Of a stretch of 64,000 bases of DNA, positions 38,074-46,883 are shown piece by piece (the stretch's first letter is position 1; each line of letters begins with the position of its first letter). The position numbers and the translations under genes were made by a program. The notes under the pieces are model-generated. The model made no database searches. It saw only the letters and a list, made by a program, of their open reading frames with translations, and was not told the DNA's origin. Where the stretch lies: contig OX439131.1 in the NCBI GenBank assembly GCA_949318235.1, positions 47,559,038 through 47,623,037 on the forward strand, read 5' to 3'. This DNA comes from Ecdyonurus torrentis (lineage: Eukaryota > Arthropoda > Insecta > Ephemeroptera > Heptageniidae).

Positions 38074-38765
38074 TCTTGTTTTGGTTATGGTTTAGATAGA
38101 TTAGTAAAAATTGGGTGATGAGAGATAGTAATGAGTAGAAATAGTGGAAAAATAGTCTTTAGACAATTTAAAAAAAAAAAACTATTTAGTGACTATTTTG
38201 TACCCTTCAGACTTTTTTCCAGACTATTTTGTGTTTCTTCATTTTTTTTTTCTCTCACTATTTCTAAAAGAAAAAAACTGGAAAAAAAAAATGAAATTTT
38301 AAAAATCCATGCCCACTGTTACCTACCGGTAATTAGAATTTTCAGAAATTAAAACTCAAAATACTTAACGCGCTCAAAAATTAGACATTTCAGAAGTTTG
38401 TGTATCAATTGATAGAGGACAATGTCCTCTGGTACACCTATGAAATAAAATTAACCTCTAAAATTTATTTTGTTCTTTCTCATTAGCATATCTCAGCAAG
38501 GGGGTATAGGGCAGTAATACAGATGTACTAACATATGACGTGATATTTACAGGTATCGGAAGTGTGTGAGTTTGTCCGCCTGCTACCAGGCTGCACAGAA
38601 TACGCAGAGGACTTTGCGATACAAGAAATAGACGGACAAGCTCTCATGTTACTGAAAGCTGATCACCTTATGGCAGCCATGTCCATGAAACTGGGACCTG
38701 CATTAAAGATCTGTGCTCGTATTGAGCAGTTGCGGAGCGCTGCAGCATCAGCACCTGACAACTAA
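17749..38765 (+). CDS. PHC: Polyhomeotic-like PRC1 protein, complete 18-exon coding region
   Basis: The 18 coding exons join in frame with GT-AG introns to give about 1,043 residues. Order of features: Q/N/A-rich N-terminus; 28-Gln tract (residues 59-86); Q/S/T/P-rich low-complexity region; second Gln-rich tract (about 610-665); HD1-type motif with KPQVLTHVIEGF (about 779-797); FCS zinc finger with C865, C868, C884 and C888; basic KRPR (908-911); C-terminal SAM domain (about 968-1037, with EIDGQAL and KLGPALKI). This order is diagnostic of polyhomeotic/PHC. In this family the SAM domain polymerises and the FCS finger binds nucleic acid within Polycomb repressive complex 1 in the nucleus. The start is the first ATG of the exon after acceptor 17697, so at least one 5' non-coding exon lies upstream. 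The exon 7 start has an alternative in-frame acceptor. Introns are loaded with hairpin transposons. Isoforms cannot be judged from DNA. Confidence 0.95.
17968..18430. mobile_element. Palindromic element in PHC intron 1
   Basis: Arms of about 210 bp: the left has ctcaacaatactaacaaagt, the right its complement, closing on a spacer near 18190-18215. No coding capacity. Confidence 0.75.
18668..18890. repeat. Composite of repeat fragments before PHC exon 2
   Basis: 18668-18720 is one end of the AGGCGTAGAAC TTAA-MITE (ttctacgcctttaa). 18718-18880 matches the dispersed repeat seen at 42470-42725, 43800-43995 and 58085-58400 (gagcaatgttattcattgct). Confidence 0.55.
18911..19264 (+). CDS. PHC: PHC coding exon 2, polyQ (residues 58-175)
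   Basis: Acceptor tttgcag, donor agg|gtaact, 354 nt, phase 0 at both ends. It encodes Ile and 28 uninterrupted Gln from mixed CAG/CAA codons, then P/S/Q-rich sequence with two near copies of QHNVATGATM (the second is preceded by MG). A decayed repeat element ends just upstream of the acceptor. Confidence 0.88.
19360..19677. mobile_element. AGGCGTAGAAC TTAA-MITE, copy 1 (PHC intron 2)
   Basis: TTAA on both sides; ends AGGCGTTGAACAACTTGAAC and complement. Palindromic interior with tgacgtca at 19492-19499 and cgttgatttggccggagtca. TTAA target plus AGG termini resemble Kolobok/T2-type elements. Confidence 0.85.
20110..20238 (+). CDS. PHC: PHC coding exon 3 (residues 176-218)
   Basis: Acceptor cttgacag, donor cag|gtaaat, 129 nt, phase 0. 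It encodes VQLIQSPQQNAMYLQQVYN and further Q/G/P-rich sequence typical of the linker region of polyhomeotic proteins. Confidence 0.88.
20680..20776 (+). CDS. PHC: PHC coding exon 4 (residues 219-251)
   Basis: Acceptor tgtctccag, donor gcca|gtgagt, 97 nt, leaving one base for the next exon. It encodes VIAAPGKPFQAGQMTPHLL and onward. Confidence 0.87.
20880..20902. repeat. Poly(G) tract
   Basis: About 23 consecutive G in PHC intron 4, 100 bp after the exon. Confidence 0.9.
21022..21444. mobile_element. ACCATAGTGAAGAG palindromic MITE, copy 1
   Basis: Inverted ends (tagtaaagagagtcccatag / gtgggactcttttcact), the centre with gccttcatcagtccgta and ggactgatgaaggc. A (TA)n run (21281-21360) has expanded inside the right arm. 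The right end lies about 80 bp before PHC exon 5. Confidence 0.75.
21523..21653 (+). CDS. PHC: PHC coding exon 5 (residues 251-294)
   Basis: Acceptor ttatttcag, donor aag|gtaagc, 131 nt. It completes the split Asn codon of exon 4 and ends in phase 0. It encodes NSFPGYIPTSSNQTLVISH and a Met/Ser-rich stretch. Confidence 0.87.
22255..22446 (+). CDS. PHC: PHC coding exon 6 (residues 295-358)
   Basis: Acceptor gttgtgcag, donor cag|gtaaat, 192 nt, phase 0. Q/G/S/T-rich low-complexity sequence (for example QQGQGQPQGQAGQMV). Confidence 0.87.
22716..23240. mobile_element. ACCATAGTGAAGAG MITE, decayed copy with an inner repeat
   Basis: Ends taccatagtgaagagatatc and actatggtaagaccagcact face each other. 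Between them, 22900-23165 matches the repeat in the ZAD intron (47560-47830), so this is a nested, decayed structure. Confidence 0.5.
23295..24213 (-). mobile_element. Rearranged Tc1/mariner element, defective transposase
   Basis: TA on both sides; ends CGAGGGCCATTCAATAAGTT / complement. The - strand encodes a mariner transposase N-terminal half: helix-turn-helix region (HEDLVNTLGECAPSYSTTKKW, SGRPKSAVTEENI), linker ending LSARWVP, and the first catalytic block VTGDETWVHYVTPETK. At least two frameshifts are present (near 23680 and 23990). The C-terminal half with the second and third catalytic acidic residues is missing. In its place lies an inverted copy of the 5' end of about 185 bp, including the start-codon region. 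It cannot encode active transposase. Confidence 0.9.
24272..24624. mobile_element. ACCATAGTGAAGAG palindromic MITE, copy 2
   Basis: Well-preserved palindrome (gggagaaaccagcactgacc ... gctggtttctccta; gtttggtgaaaatcttgtta and complement). It sits directly after the mariner and ends about 80 bp before PHC exon 7. Confidence 0.85.
24702..24864 (+). CDS. PHC: PHC coding exon 7 (residues 359-413)
   Basis: Donor acac|gtaagt. The acceptor is either tgtttag (start 24702) or the in-frame caatttcag nine bases later (start 24711), which differ by three residues. It encodes QFQWQFSPSLPQGVW, then PIFIRGAGQDGQQMYIQ, resembling the short IFIR...DG..MFIQ block of PHC proteins. Ends in phase 1. Confidence 0.85.
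25025..25375. mobile_element. CACGTGGCACACAG palindromic MITE, copy 1
   Basis: Arms carry caatagaagttgtatg, cacgtggcacacagtttagt and caatcaaagaagag with complements. The core has repeated ctgtgctcaagta. A second copy is at 50222-50515. Confidence 0.8.
25514..25722 (+). CDS. PHC: PHC coding exon 8 (residues 413-482)
   Basis: Acceptor gcttgcag, donor cag|gtatgt, 209 nt, ending in phase 0. S/T/P/Q-rich, with no recognisable domain. Confidence 0.87.
26265..26407 (+). CDS. PHC: PHC coding exon 9 (residues 483-530)
   Basis: Acceptor gtgtttcag, donor aacaa|gtaagt, 143 nt, ending in phase 2. Begins SKVRSKAGARTSPATQTG, a basic Ser/Thr/Ala-rich linker. Confidence 0.86.
26925..27142 (+). CDS. PHC: PHC coding exon 10 (residues 530-603)
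   Basis: Acceptor gttgtag, donor tcag|gtataa, 218 nt, ending in phase 1. Contains MLSKLVPISIQQQQQIAQS and a Q/A-rich stretch. The 3' end of this exon with its donor is repeated about 117 bp downstream (27223-27300). Confidence 0.86.
27223..27300 (+). repeat. Duplicated 3' end and donor site of PHC exon 10
   Basis: aaccttgcagcacaagttgg ... gacaagtcag|gtataa recurs about 117 bp after the original, with downstream intron sequence. It supplies a second donor and a possible acceptor (ccttgcag). Use of the second donor would run into TAA at 27202-27204. Confidence 0.85.
27466..27792. mobile_element. AGGCGTAGAAC TTAA-MITE, copy 2 (PHC intron 10)
   Basis: TTAA at both ends, tgacgtca in both arms (27597-27604, 27643-27650), ends taaaggcgtagaac / ttctacgccttta. 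Confidence 0.88.
28274..28670. mobile_element. Second TTAA-MITE family (CCCTTGTCAACTTAC ends)
   Basis: TTAA both sides; ends cccttgtcaacttactttt and complement; long arms with gataattaccata and gaattagacaccaac. tgacgtca in both arms (28418-28425, 28527-28534). Confidence 0.85.
29109..29246. repeat. Hairpin rich in GGAA motifs
   Basis: Arms of about 51 bp (ccggaaaaggaagtgccgga ... gtaaaagtgggag and complement) around a loop of about 37 bp. GGAA (ETS-type core) recurs and cacgtgac appears in the right arm. Confidence 0.75.
29780..30010. repeat. Tandem duplication of about 115 bp
   Basis: Two units share gctgctaatt, ttgttggccagggtggccaa, gcttg(c)attggtatt and cctactaatttaattcac, followed by T-rich tails. 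Confidence 0.8.
31066..31242. mobile_element. TA-flanked MITE (CAGTCAACTGGGGTGA ends)
   Basis: Palindrome with cagtcaactggggtgacttt and complement, flanked by TA. A related end occurs at 16156-16181 and a related element at 53020-53163. TA target suggests a Tc1/mariner-type source. Confidence 0.7.
31390..31482. repeat. Short hairpin before PHC exon 11
   Basis: aaaagcgcttcttatatttt / gtaagaagtgttttt arms with aaaggtga / tcaccttt, about 85 bp upstream of the exon. Confidence 0.65.
31566..31808 (+). CDS. PHC: PHC coding exon 11, Gln-rich (residues 603-684)
   Basis: Acceptor atgtgcag, donor gcag|gtaact, 243 nt, ending in phase 1. About 40 residues (31643-31762) are Gln with a few Leu/Met, encoded by mixed CAA/CAG codons. 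Confidence 0.87.
31917..32022. mobile_element. GTTCGTAAACCCTG MITE, copy 2 (PHC intron 11)
   Basis: ttgttcgtaaaccctgtttt and complement around cattccatttgaata. About 106 bp. Confidence 0.82.
32288..32482 (+). CDS. PHC: PHC coding exon 12 (residues 684-749)
   Basis: Acceptor attttcag, donor acaaa|gtaagt, 195 nt, ending in phase 1. S/T/V/P-rich linker containing the near-repeat VNNVNNVSDV. Confidence 0.87.
33096..33239 (+). CDS. PHC: PHC coding exon 13, HD1 motif (residues 749-797)
   Basis: Acceptor acttccag, donor gaag|gtacgt, 144 nt, ending in phase 1. After an acidic stretch it encodes HVKPQVLTHVIEGFVIQE, the conserved HD1 signature placed N-terminal to the FCS finger in polyhomeotic proteins. 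Confidence 0.93.
33278..33588. mobile_element. AGGCGTAGAAC TTAA-MITE, copy 3 (PHC intron 13)
   Basis: Left TTAA and end intact, about 40 bp after exon 13; right terminus eroded. tgacgtca at 33408-33415; acagctgc arms. The GC-rich tip has gcgcgcgtgg. Confidence 0.82.
34101..34312. mobile_element. GGTTATCGGTTTA MITE, best copy
   Basis: Inverted ends atggaggttatcggttta / taaaccgataacctccat. Internal gggtcccctaatttaacatt. Other copies: about 3945-4146, 55717-56016, 60852-61101. Confidence 0.8.
34708..34851 (+). CDS. PHC: PHC coding exon 14 (residues 797-845)
   Basis: Acceptor tgttgcag, donor gcaa|gtaagt, 144 nt, ending in phase 1. It continues past HD1 with ASEEFAVNG, then a Ser-rich region. 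Confidence 0.87.
35389..35527 (+). CDS. PHC: PHC coding exon 15, FCS zinc finger (residues 845-891)
   Basis: Acceptor attgtcag, donor aagaa|gtaagt, 139 nt, ending in phase 2. It encodes KCEYCGKV...RFCSLACAKK, a complete FCS-type finger with all four Cys (C-x2-C ... C-x3-C). This finger binds nucleic acid without strong sequence specificity in PHC proteins. Confidence 0.94.
35822..35936 (+). CDS. PHC: PHC coding exon 16 (residues 891-929)
   Basis: Acceptor gatttcag, donor tgg|gtacgt, 115 nt, ending in phase 0. Encodes NSNKRASRADAESAAAAKRP, a basic segment downstream of the FCS finger that could act as nuclear localisation signal. Confidence 0.87.
36127..37207. mobile_element. hAT-like non-autonomous element (PHC intron 16)
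   Basis: Ends CAGGGTTTGTAGCA / TGCTAGAAACCCTG with near-identical 8-bp flanks (atttttaa, aattttaa). Repeated acagggaaaatgcaggga near both ends. A G/C patch at 36784-36840 resembles those at 995-1060 and 4741-4800. No transposase. Confidence 0.78.
37558..37689 (+). CDS. PHC: PHC coding exon 17 (residues 930-973)
   Basis: Acceptor gttacag, donor agt|gtaagt, 132 nt, phase 0. Ser/Thr/Ala-rich linker ending in NPVKWS, the entry to the SAM domain. Confidence 0.88.
38553..38765 (+). CDS. PHC: PHC coding exon 18, SAM domain and stop
   Basis: Acceptor tatttacag, 213 nt including the TAA. It encodes most of the SAM domain (VCEFVRLLPGC, EIDGQALMLLKADHLM, KLGPALKICARI) and a short tail ending APDN. The residues are close to those of the polymerising Ph/PHC SAM. 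Head-to-tail SAM polymers compact Polycomb chromatin in this family. Confidence 0.95.
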   Translation, partial: VSEVCEFVRLLPGCTEYAEDFAIQEIDGQALMLLKADHLMAAMSMKLGPALKICARIEQLRSAAASAPDN

Positions 38766-40020
38766 GATGTCACAGCTGGTGTCGTGTACAACGTCACTAT
38801 ATCTCAACGTCGGTCATATCACACATTTAATTTAATTTGTGTGACGTAGCCCCATACTTGTGAGTGACCTAATGAAGCAACCAACTGCATAATTGAAATG
38901 TAATAAGCCACGTAAATGAGGCTTTAACAATTTTTTGGTGCCATGAAAATGTATAATTTAATGATTTATGTGTGCCAGTATATACTGTGTACATTAATTA
39001 CAAGAACCTTAATACAAAAGGTTGTATCTCATATTATGTTATATTGATGTTGATTGATTGATTGATTGATATATGTGTGTTGGGAGATTGAAATGTTACA
39101 TAGCTGAATTTTACTGCTGCATATTTAATTACAGTAAGTGTGGGTTTTGTTAGACCCTGTATTTTAGCTATTTTGCAAAAAAATATATATATCGCAGGAT
39201 TTTGTAACTTGATGCTTAAAGGGACACTGGCGTAAAAAAAAAAACAATCAAAAAAACAAAAAATTAAAAAATCAAAAAATCTCACAAAAAAAAATATATA
39301 TATATCGAAAAAAAAAAACAGCAACAAAAAATGTGAAATTCTTGGTGAGAACAACATTCATACACACATTATGTTCCTCAATCCTTCTTCTCTTTCACAT
39401 ACTGGGGTTAAAAAACTACTAGACAACTTTAGGAATTCATTACATCATGGAAGCCAGGTCTACAGTAGAAATTGTAGCACAGGTTGTCTACTTTACAAGT
39501 TCTCTCCCCACTTTGTGAGGCTACAGAAATGACGTAATATGTGTATGTCTGATCGTACCTTTTTTTTTTTTTTTTTTTAAGCCAGTATTTCTTGACAGTT
39601 ATATGTTTGTACTGTATAGTTTTCAATTATGATATATTTTTACTTTCATGACACTTTTGCATTGCATCTCTTGAGTGTCAACACAAAATCTAACATGTGT
39701 CAATTTTTAGTTTTCTTCTTTTCCTGTCAAACTTTTTACCATAGTATGCATTTGGAAGCTTTAAGGAGAGAAGTGCATTTTCTACAAATTTAGGTTTTCT
39801 GTGCAAAGAAAGGGTCTGTGATTATGTGTAACTCAGACCCTTAACATGTAGCCTAAATTTTGAGAACACCCTTCTGTCCTTAGAGTTGTCAATTTTGCAA
39901 TTTGTAAGAATTACTTATTTCATAGTAAAATAAAAATAGGTATCAATAATAGATAATAAACAAGAAAAGAGATATAAAAAAGACAATTTAAATAAAACAA
40001 TTCTATTGATAAGAGCTTGA
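38766..40020 (+). other. PHC: PHC 3' untranslated region (end uncertain)
   Basis: Sequence after the stop with no further ORF. Possible AATAAA signals occur near 39934 and 39991. A second cluster of AATAAA-type signals near 45533-45550 follows a T/G-rich, UTR-like stretch and could be a distal poly(A) site; transcript data would be needed to choose. Confidence 0.4.
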
Positions 40021-41290
40021 GATGAAAGCCATCGTGTTTTATATCAAGAATGAGCACGTGGTTCAGACTTTATATTATCTGTCTGTCCATCGCTGATCTT
40101 GCAGGGTGTCGTCACTTTGGCTTTGTGTGTCGTCAAAGCACGTTGCAGCTGACGTAACGTGTCACAACGTGTTTGTCAGAGGTTAATAGACGTCCAAAAA
40201 TAAGAAGAATACTTCGTGTGAATTCAACTTGTCACAACATTTTATGTATGTACTGTACTTAACGTGGTGATTTGTATCGCGTTTATGTTACAACGTATGA
40301 AGTAAAAATGAGAGGTAAAACTAGATATAGAATACATACACACATATAACATATATAATTAAAAACTATGCATGCTCCCCACAAGACTTTTAATTGTATC
40401 GTACTGTTACACGTATAAGTACGTGTATATGGATTGTCTCTATACTATTGGTTAATTGTCAAGTAATATAAAATTTTGTACATATATTATGTATCTGTCT
40501 GTATATATACTTCATAACTATGTATGTCACATATCTAGCAAGCTGTCTATTAACTTGCATGTACACTCTATATAGTAACTATAAAGGTAGTACAGTCGAT
40601 TCACCAAAAGTAGTTTTTTGCTTCACACCATCCTATCTAAACCCATGTTAAAAGGGGTCACTTTGATAAATCATAGCGCAACTAATACGAATTGTTAGGA
40701 CATCAAAATCGTATCAAAACATGCCTAAATAAGTCAGCTATTGTTTTCATATCTATGAATATCCTCCTCAGTTGATTAGTACCTATTAATTAATGATTTT
40801 CTGAGACGTTGTAATCCACCGCTGAGATTGGCTGACTTCGGGCATCTCCGCAAAAGCGGTTTTCTCTCTACGCCAATCACAGGCTTACAAAATGTGGTTA
40901 CACCCCCGTACATAAGAAGAATACGGTGACCATACTACCTATATAGTTACTATAGTACACTTCAGTGTCTCTAAAATTACCAATCAATAGTGAAGTCAAT
41001 AGAAAATATACAAATGTCAACTTAAGGTGGGAAATCAGGTACATGCTGCGCGATTTGACTAAAAAATTTTGATTTGGACCTAAAGAAAGCAACATCACTT
41101 TGATTGATGGCTTAGTTTTAGAGAAACTGGACAGACAGTACTTACATCGCTAGCAACTCAGTCACTCTTGGCTCTCAGGAAACAGGTAGAGTGTTCAAAC
41201 GTTGTCAGTTCATTAGTTAAGAGGCTAAATCAGTCTTAAAGAAACAAAAATTAAAACAATTCTGCTGTCTTTATTATTGATTTTAGGTTA
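40021..41290. other. Intergenic stretch after PHC
   Basis: No exon-like ORF. Possible extended 3' UTR. Contains no clear transposon end apart from short A/T runs. Confidence 0.4.
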
Positions 41291-41299
41291 AATTATCTA

Positions 41300-41445
41300 A
41301 CAAGTTAAACATAACTTTTTGAGTTCTAGCTCATTTTAGTCTTACATTTTGAATGTCCCAGAAACTAAAATTCTGATTTTTTCCTTTCTGGAATGCTCAA
41401 AATGCAAGTATACAGTGCACTAGAACTCAAAAAGTTATTATAAAC
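41300..41445. repeat. Small palindrome
   Basis: aactttttgagttctag and ctagaactcaaaaagtt face each other over about 90 bp. Confidence 0.6.
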
Positions 41446-41832
41446 TCACTGTTTTTGTCAAAAACTAATACTAAAATTAGCATTTTTTTTTTTTTTTTTT
41501 TTTTTTTTTTGAGACTGGATTAGCTCCTTAACAAATTGTAGTTTGTGCAAGTCTTGATCAAGATATCAGAGATAACATGGACAAAGTGTTCGTTGTGAGC
41601 AGAGAGTGCACGTATGTGCTAGCTGATGTTCGTTGGTATTTCAGTGTCTCGTTGTAGTGTAGCCACATTGTCGCTGTATTTAGGCATGCAATAGATATCG
41701 AGGCTGGTGACCAGCTCACTGTCGCTCCTTGCTCAGCCTTGTATATAAATAACAAATCGTTGGCTTGGAATACATTTGTCGTTTATGAAAAGAAAAAAAA
41801 AAGTAAACCTTAGTTTTCAGATCAAAATTCAT

Positions 41833-41880
<48 letters not shown>

Positions 41881-42469
41881 ACTCAGTATATACGACAAAT
41901 ATTCTCCTGGCCGACAAAATGTCACATGTTCTGTTGTACAGTATAACATTACCTGAACAACATGATGTTGTGTTGTTGGCCATCTACTTATGTTGTACAC
42001 CAGAGTGACAGAGTGCAGTTGACAATTTCAAGGAGAGAAGCGTCTATGTTCCCACAAATTAACATGCTTGCTGAGTAACAAAGGCTCTGAAAGAATTGTC
42101 TATGTTTGCAAATCTGTAGGCACGTAGACACTTCTCTACTTGAAATTGTAGTAGAGCTTGACTTCTTTAGTGGTAAAAAGTAGTTTAGCTGTACAGCATA
42201 GTGAACTCTGCAGTCCAATGTGCTGAAAACCTTTGTTATACAAGGGAATTATTTGAGCCTGATATGAAATAGGGGCTGTAAGAGAAGATACAAAGAAAAC
42301 CATGCAGCACACGCACGCATGCCTAAATATTTCAACAATATTCAGTAGCAGTCAAGTCAGTATTTTGGAATTATTTCTTTTTACAATGCTGGTAACCTAC
42401 TTAAGTTCAGTACAGGTTCCTCCCACATTTACTTGGTTCAAATCACCCTGTAAATAATCACATACTATA

Positions 42470-42725
42470 TCGTTATGCAACTTTATAAGGGTGTGCTGTT
42501 ACTAGGGAAGCTGGGTGAGAGTACGTCTGATGCAGCAGTAGGGAGGAGCCTGTGCAACATAGTGTGTGTGCATGATAAAGTGCAGGAATGCGCTTGGACG
42601 CCATACTGGAGCAATAAATAACATTTTTGCTCAGCATAGGACAAACGTTGTTTTGGCTACTTTCTGTAGAACCTTTTTTTTTTTTTTTTTCTTTTTTTTT
42701 TTTCCTTACATACTTAAAAACCCAA
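42470..42725. repeat. Dispersed repeat (GCTCAGCATAGGACAAACG), copy
   Basis: gctcagcataggacaaacgt preceded by gccatactggagcaataa; the same block in reverse is at 18780-18850 and 58150-58200. Confidence 0.6.
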
Positions 42726-43016
42726 CTCAACTTATTAACAGTATAAACACTCTTTTAAAAAATTGCTAATATGTATTTTTAAACTGGGAAAATGAGTCCT
42801 TTTTCCCCATATCTGGCCCATGTTATTTTGTGCTCACATATGGCATTGACTTTTATATAAATATAACCACCCTATAGCTAATGAAAAAAAAGACAGTTTA
42901 AATAGTTGCTAGAAAAAGCCTGGTCTCTGACAGTTTGTGAGAGATCATGTATGTATATAAATATTACCTATAATATATTCTGCACAGTTCAAAATATATC
43001 CATGTTTTACTGTAGA

Positions 43017-43049
<33 letters not shown>

Positions 43050-43303
43050 TAACACTGCCAAACTGATTTCAGTGACTGAGAAAGCAGAGCACGTCGAACT
43101 CTGTTTGAAATTCTCAAAATTGACACAAACACAAAAAATACTCACAACAAATTAACTTAATATTATGCAAGCCCCTCGCTGCATAAAACTATAAATTAAC
43201 ATATTTCAATGTTTCTAAATTATGTGAATAAGTTTTTGTATGTTGTAAGTACTCCTAGATATTTGTGTATTAAATATGTATTGATTACTAATATGAAATG
43301 TAA

Positions 43304-43607
43304 CTAAAACAATAGGATAGGGATAGGACAAGAGAAATTAGAGCACCGTGTATTGAAAGTTAATGCAAAGCCAAATTCTCTAATTTTGATAGTTAATGGA
43401 GTAGGGATTCAAATCAATTCACTAGCATTTTGGCTAGGACGTTTTATATGAAAAGAAATTAATATAAAATGTCCTAGCCAAAATGCTAGTGAATTGATTT
43501 GAATCCCTACTCCATTAACTATCAAAATTAGAGAATTTGGCTTTGCATTAACTTTCAATACACGGTGCTCTAATTTCTCTCGTCCTATCACTATCCTATT
43601 GTTTTAG
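43304..43607. mobile_element. CAATAGGATAG palindrome, copy 1
   Basis: Near-perfect arms of about 148 bp with a tiny spacer (ctaaaacaataggatag ... ctatcctattgttttag; ttcactagcattttggctag and complement). Related to 49797-50200 and 50647-52803. Confidence 0.85.
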
Positions 43608-43799
43608 TATAGCATTAACCACGATGGTTTTTTCATATATTTATATAATATGAAATGTAATACAGGGAATATCAATATTTATTCTCTTCACTTCCCAGAC
43701 ATGTAAAATTTATATCATTGTCGTATTTGAACTATGTTTTTGTGCGTCTCTCAGAAGACCAACAAATATGTCACTTGGTCAAAAATATTTTCTTTACTG

Positions 43800-43995
43800 C
43801 CACAGACCTCCTACCTACTGTAGAATGCTTGTATAGGGTGTGTACGCATGACGTCACTCTGAGTGCTTTTCGATGCTCTTCTTGAGCAATGATTAACATT
43901 GCTCAGCATAGGACAAACGTAGTTTTTGACTATTTCCTTTGGTAAATTAGCTATTTTTTGGTCATTATTATTTTTCTTGCATACTTCTTCTTGCA
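43800..43995. repeat. Dispersed repeat (GCTCAGCATAGGACAAACG), copy
   Basis: Reverse of the block at 58085-58235, sharing ttgctcagcataggacaaac, gagtgcttttcgatgctc and tgacgtca (43849-43856). Confidence 0.7.
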
Positions 43996-44099
43996 TACAT
44001 TTGTTGTTTCGCTCTATTGGCCAATGTCCACTTAATCTTCAAAAAATAAAAATATTTGGAGCGACTCCAAAATTTGGATTTTCGCTTTTCAGGTCATTT

Positions 44100-44104
<5 letters not shown>

Positions 44105-44169
<65 letters not shown>
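44105..44169. repeat. Poly(A) tract, 65 bp
   Basis: Longest homopolymer in the window. Others include 4501-4546 (A), 16913-16958 (T), 31287-31335 (T), 38033-38070 (A), 41836-41878 (T) and 61249-61309 (A). Confidence 0.95.
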
Positions 44170-44170
<1 letters not shown>

Positions 44171-44716
44171 AAGGTCAAGTGAATATTGGCCAATAGCAAT
44201 ATGTGTACTTTCAATGACGTTTTTTTTTGGACCAATTTTTATGCTTTATCTCAATTTTGTTGTATTTTTCATTGAATCATCTGACATTCACTGTATTGTA
44301 TACTGGGACTGAAGAGTTTATAGTTGTTAGAACCCATGTCTTGGGTCAAAGTTACTCTAAACAGGAGGAAGAAATCAACACGTATCAACATAATAACATT
44401 TGTGTTCTGGACATATTTAATGCAGTCACAGTTCTGCGTGCTTGCTTAATTGTGTGTATTTTCAATGTTAATATCTGGTGACCAATATTTCTAATGGTAT
44501 TTGGGATATTTGTTGCAACAACAACAACTCATGACAATATAATATTATTTGTTGTCAGATATTAGGACTTATCAGTGGAGAGTGCTATAGCCAATCACAG
44601 ACAATGTATAAGGTAAAGCTCAGGGTCTCCTAAATGTTTGTTATTGGTGGTGAGGTATCACCAATCAGAGTCAAGCTAGGAAAATGAGTGAGACCGGCGT
44701 ATTTTAACATACACCC

Positions 44717-44748
<32 letters not shown>

Positions 44749-44817
44749 TGTGAGAATTTTGAGAAAAATACTAACTAATGCAAGAAAATTTTAAACAAGG
44801 AATATTTAGCATACTTA

Positions 44818-44932
44818 TGGCTGTAAGCTGCAACCTCTAGTTAAACCTTGGTTATCTTTTTTTCATTGTTGCAACAATCAAAATAACAACTTAACTACGG
44901 TTTAACTAGTTAGTTAGCGTTGCAGCTTACGG
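44818..44932. repeat. Small palindrome with GTAAGCTGCAAC arms
   Basis: gtaagctgcaacctctagtt faces its complement ending gttgcagcttac; further g/t-rich match inside. Confidence 0.65.
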
Positions 44933-45199
44933 GGGTTAAACATGTTTTAAGTTTTTTTTTTTTTTTTTTTTAAGAAAAGTACACTGCCCTTAGATATTTG
45001 AGTTTACAAATAATTATCAATTTTTACATAAAAAAAAACTGCATACCAAATTTCTTCCCATTTAAATACATTATACCTGATTTTTTGTTATGCACTTCGT
45101 TATACTATGAGAAAAAATCTGAAGATACTGAACTAAACATATTCTTACATGTTTTAAGCTCAGTAAAATTTGAAGCATTTTTTTCTTCACTGGTAAGCT

Positions 45200-46760
45200 A
45201 ACACTTCAATTATATATAGACAATGGGAATGGAAAACTATCACTAGAGGAAAGTAAACAAGTCGTGATTTGATGTTTGCAATGAATGTCCCCCCCTCAAC
45301 CAAGTGTTCTCCATACTTACATGTATTTGTGTATATATTTATGTATAAGAATACACATCCTTAATATTAATATAGTGTCAATGTGCCGCTGTTGTATGTT
45401 AAATAAGACTTTGAAATTGTATTTGTTTGTTTGTTTGTTTGTATATGCCTAGTAAATAAGCAGTAGTTACGTCAATATTGTATTATGTAGTACTGTACGT
45501 CATATTGTATTACCACACTTTCTTCTAAACTAAATAAATAAAAATAAAACAACTTAGATGTGTTTTATAGCAACCAAGATGTACACTCCCCCCAAATAAA
45601 TCTGACCAGTTGCGTTAAAGTTTCCTCATATATTTAACATTTCGAACGCGCAGGATGTTTAGGATGCATCAGAGAAATGGGTTATTTTGCAAACTTTGAA
45701 GTTTTAAACGTCATATCGCAGCAACAAAAAGATAAAAAAATAATTCATTCCTACATCATCTAAAAGCCTGTTTAGTTGGCAATGTATGAGCATAGTTTCA
45801 CATTTTTAATGTTATTAATATAAGCTCGCAAAAAATTAATTAGTAACTGAGAGTGCCGTTTTATCTCGGAATTTGCAATTTGCAGAGGTAATATGCCAAC
45901 TTAAGCTCACATATCTACGTTATCCATAATGCAAAAAAACTTAAACTTATTTTTTATTGTGTATAAACATCTCTAGTACACACTACAATACTGAAAAAAA
46001 AAATTTGCACTTGCCAAAAATTAGCAAAAACTAAACTTCAATGTATCTCCAGAGTTACGAGATGCCCTCTCAGACGTTTATCTACTTTACTGCCAATGAT
46101 GCTTATTTGGGGAAAACTTCAGGAAATTTTGACAGTGACGTTCCTTAAAAAAATGAAATGATACGCCCGAAATTATGGAATGGAAAGGTGCATGCAAAAA
46201 GCGCTCTTAATTGTCATGATACAAATAATTAATTGTTATGCACACTTTTCATTTGCAACGTTTGCAACACTGGCTTTCATTTGATGTATGAAAAGTAAAC
46301 AATGTAAATGTCCTTCATTAAATATTTGCATTTAGAAACACTAAAGACTTTATATTGATGACACCCAAAAATATATATAATATAAAAAAAGAAGAAAAAA
46401 AAAAAAAAAGAACAGAACAGAACAGAACGAATTTGAAAGATTCGCGGCTTACCGTTTCCTTTTGAAATGTTTTCGTTGCGTCTTTTTTTTTTTTTTTTTT
46501 TTTTTTTGAGGTCACGGTCACGGGGAAAGCATTGAAAGTAAACAAACAAAAATCCACAGGTAAACTTTTGTTTTTGTATGTATTATATTTCCTCTGGGTT
46601 ATATTAGAATTTTCCAACTTGCATAATTACTAAACTAGATTACTTTTGTAATAATAAATATATTACATATAACTAATAATATATAGGTAAGATAATAATA
46701 ATAATATATATGTATGGTAGACATACATACATACTGTAAACCAAAACATTTATTTCTCCT
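45200..46760. other. Intergenic region before the ZAD gene
   Basis: No gene seen. AATAAA-type signals near 45533-45550; the upstream region of the ZAD gene (46100-46770) has no clear core promoter motif. Confidence 0.4.
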
Positions 46761-46778
46761 AGCTTCCACAGACAGACG

Positions 46779-46883
46779 ATGTTTGCAGATCATCGTTGTC
46801 ATGCTTGTGCAGAGAAGAAACAAGCCACAGCTTCTTTGCTGGACCAAAAGTTTGAGAAGGCAGTAGATTTTCTAAATATTGAG
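46779..46883 (+). CDS. ZAD-C2H2 gene coding exon 1
   Basis: ATG at 46779 opens a 35-residue exon (MFADHRCHACAEKKQ...) ending at gag|gtatgt. It holds the first Cys pair of the ZAD. A cttccacag just upstream (46771) could be an acceptor, in which case a 5' non-coding exon precedes it. Confidence 0.75.
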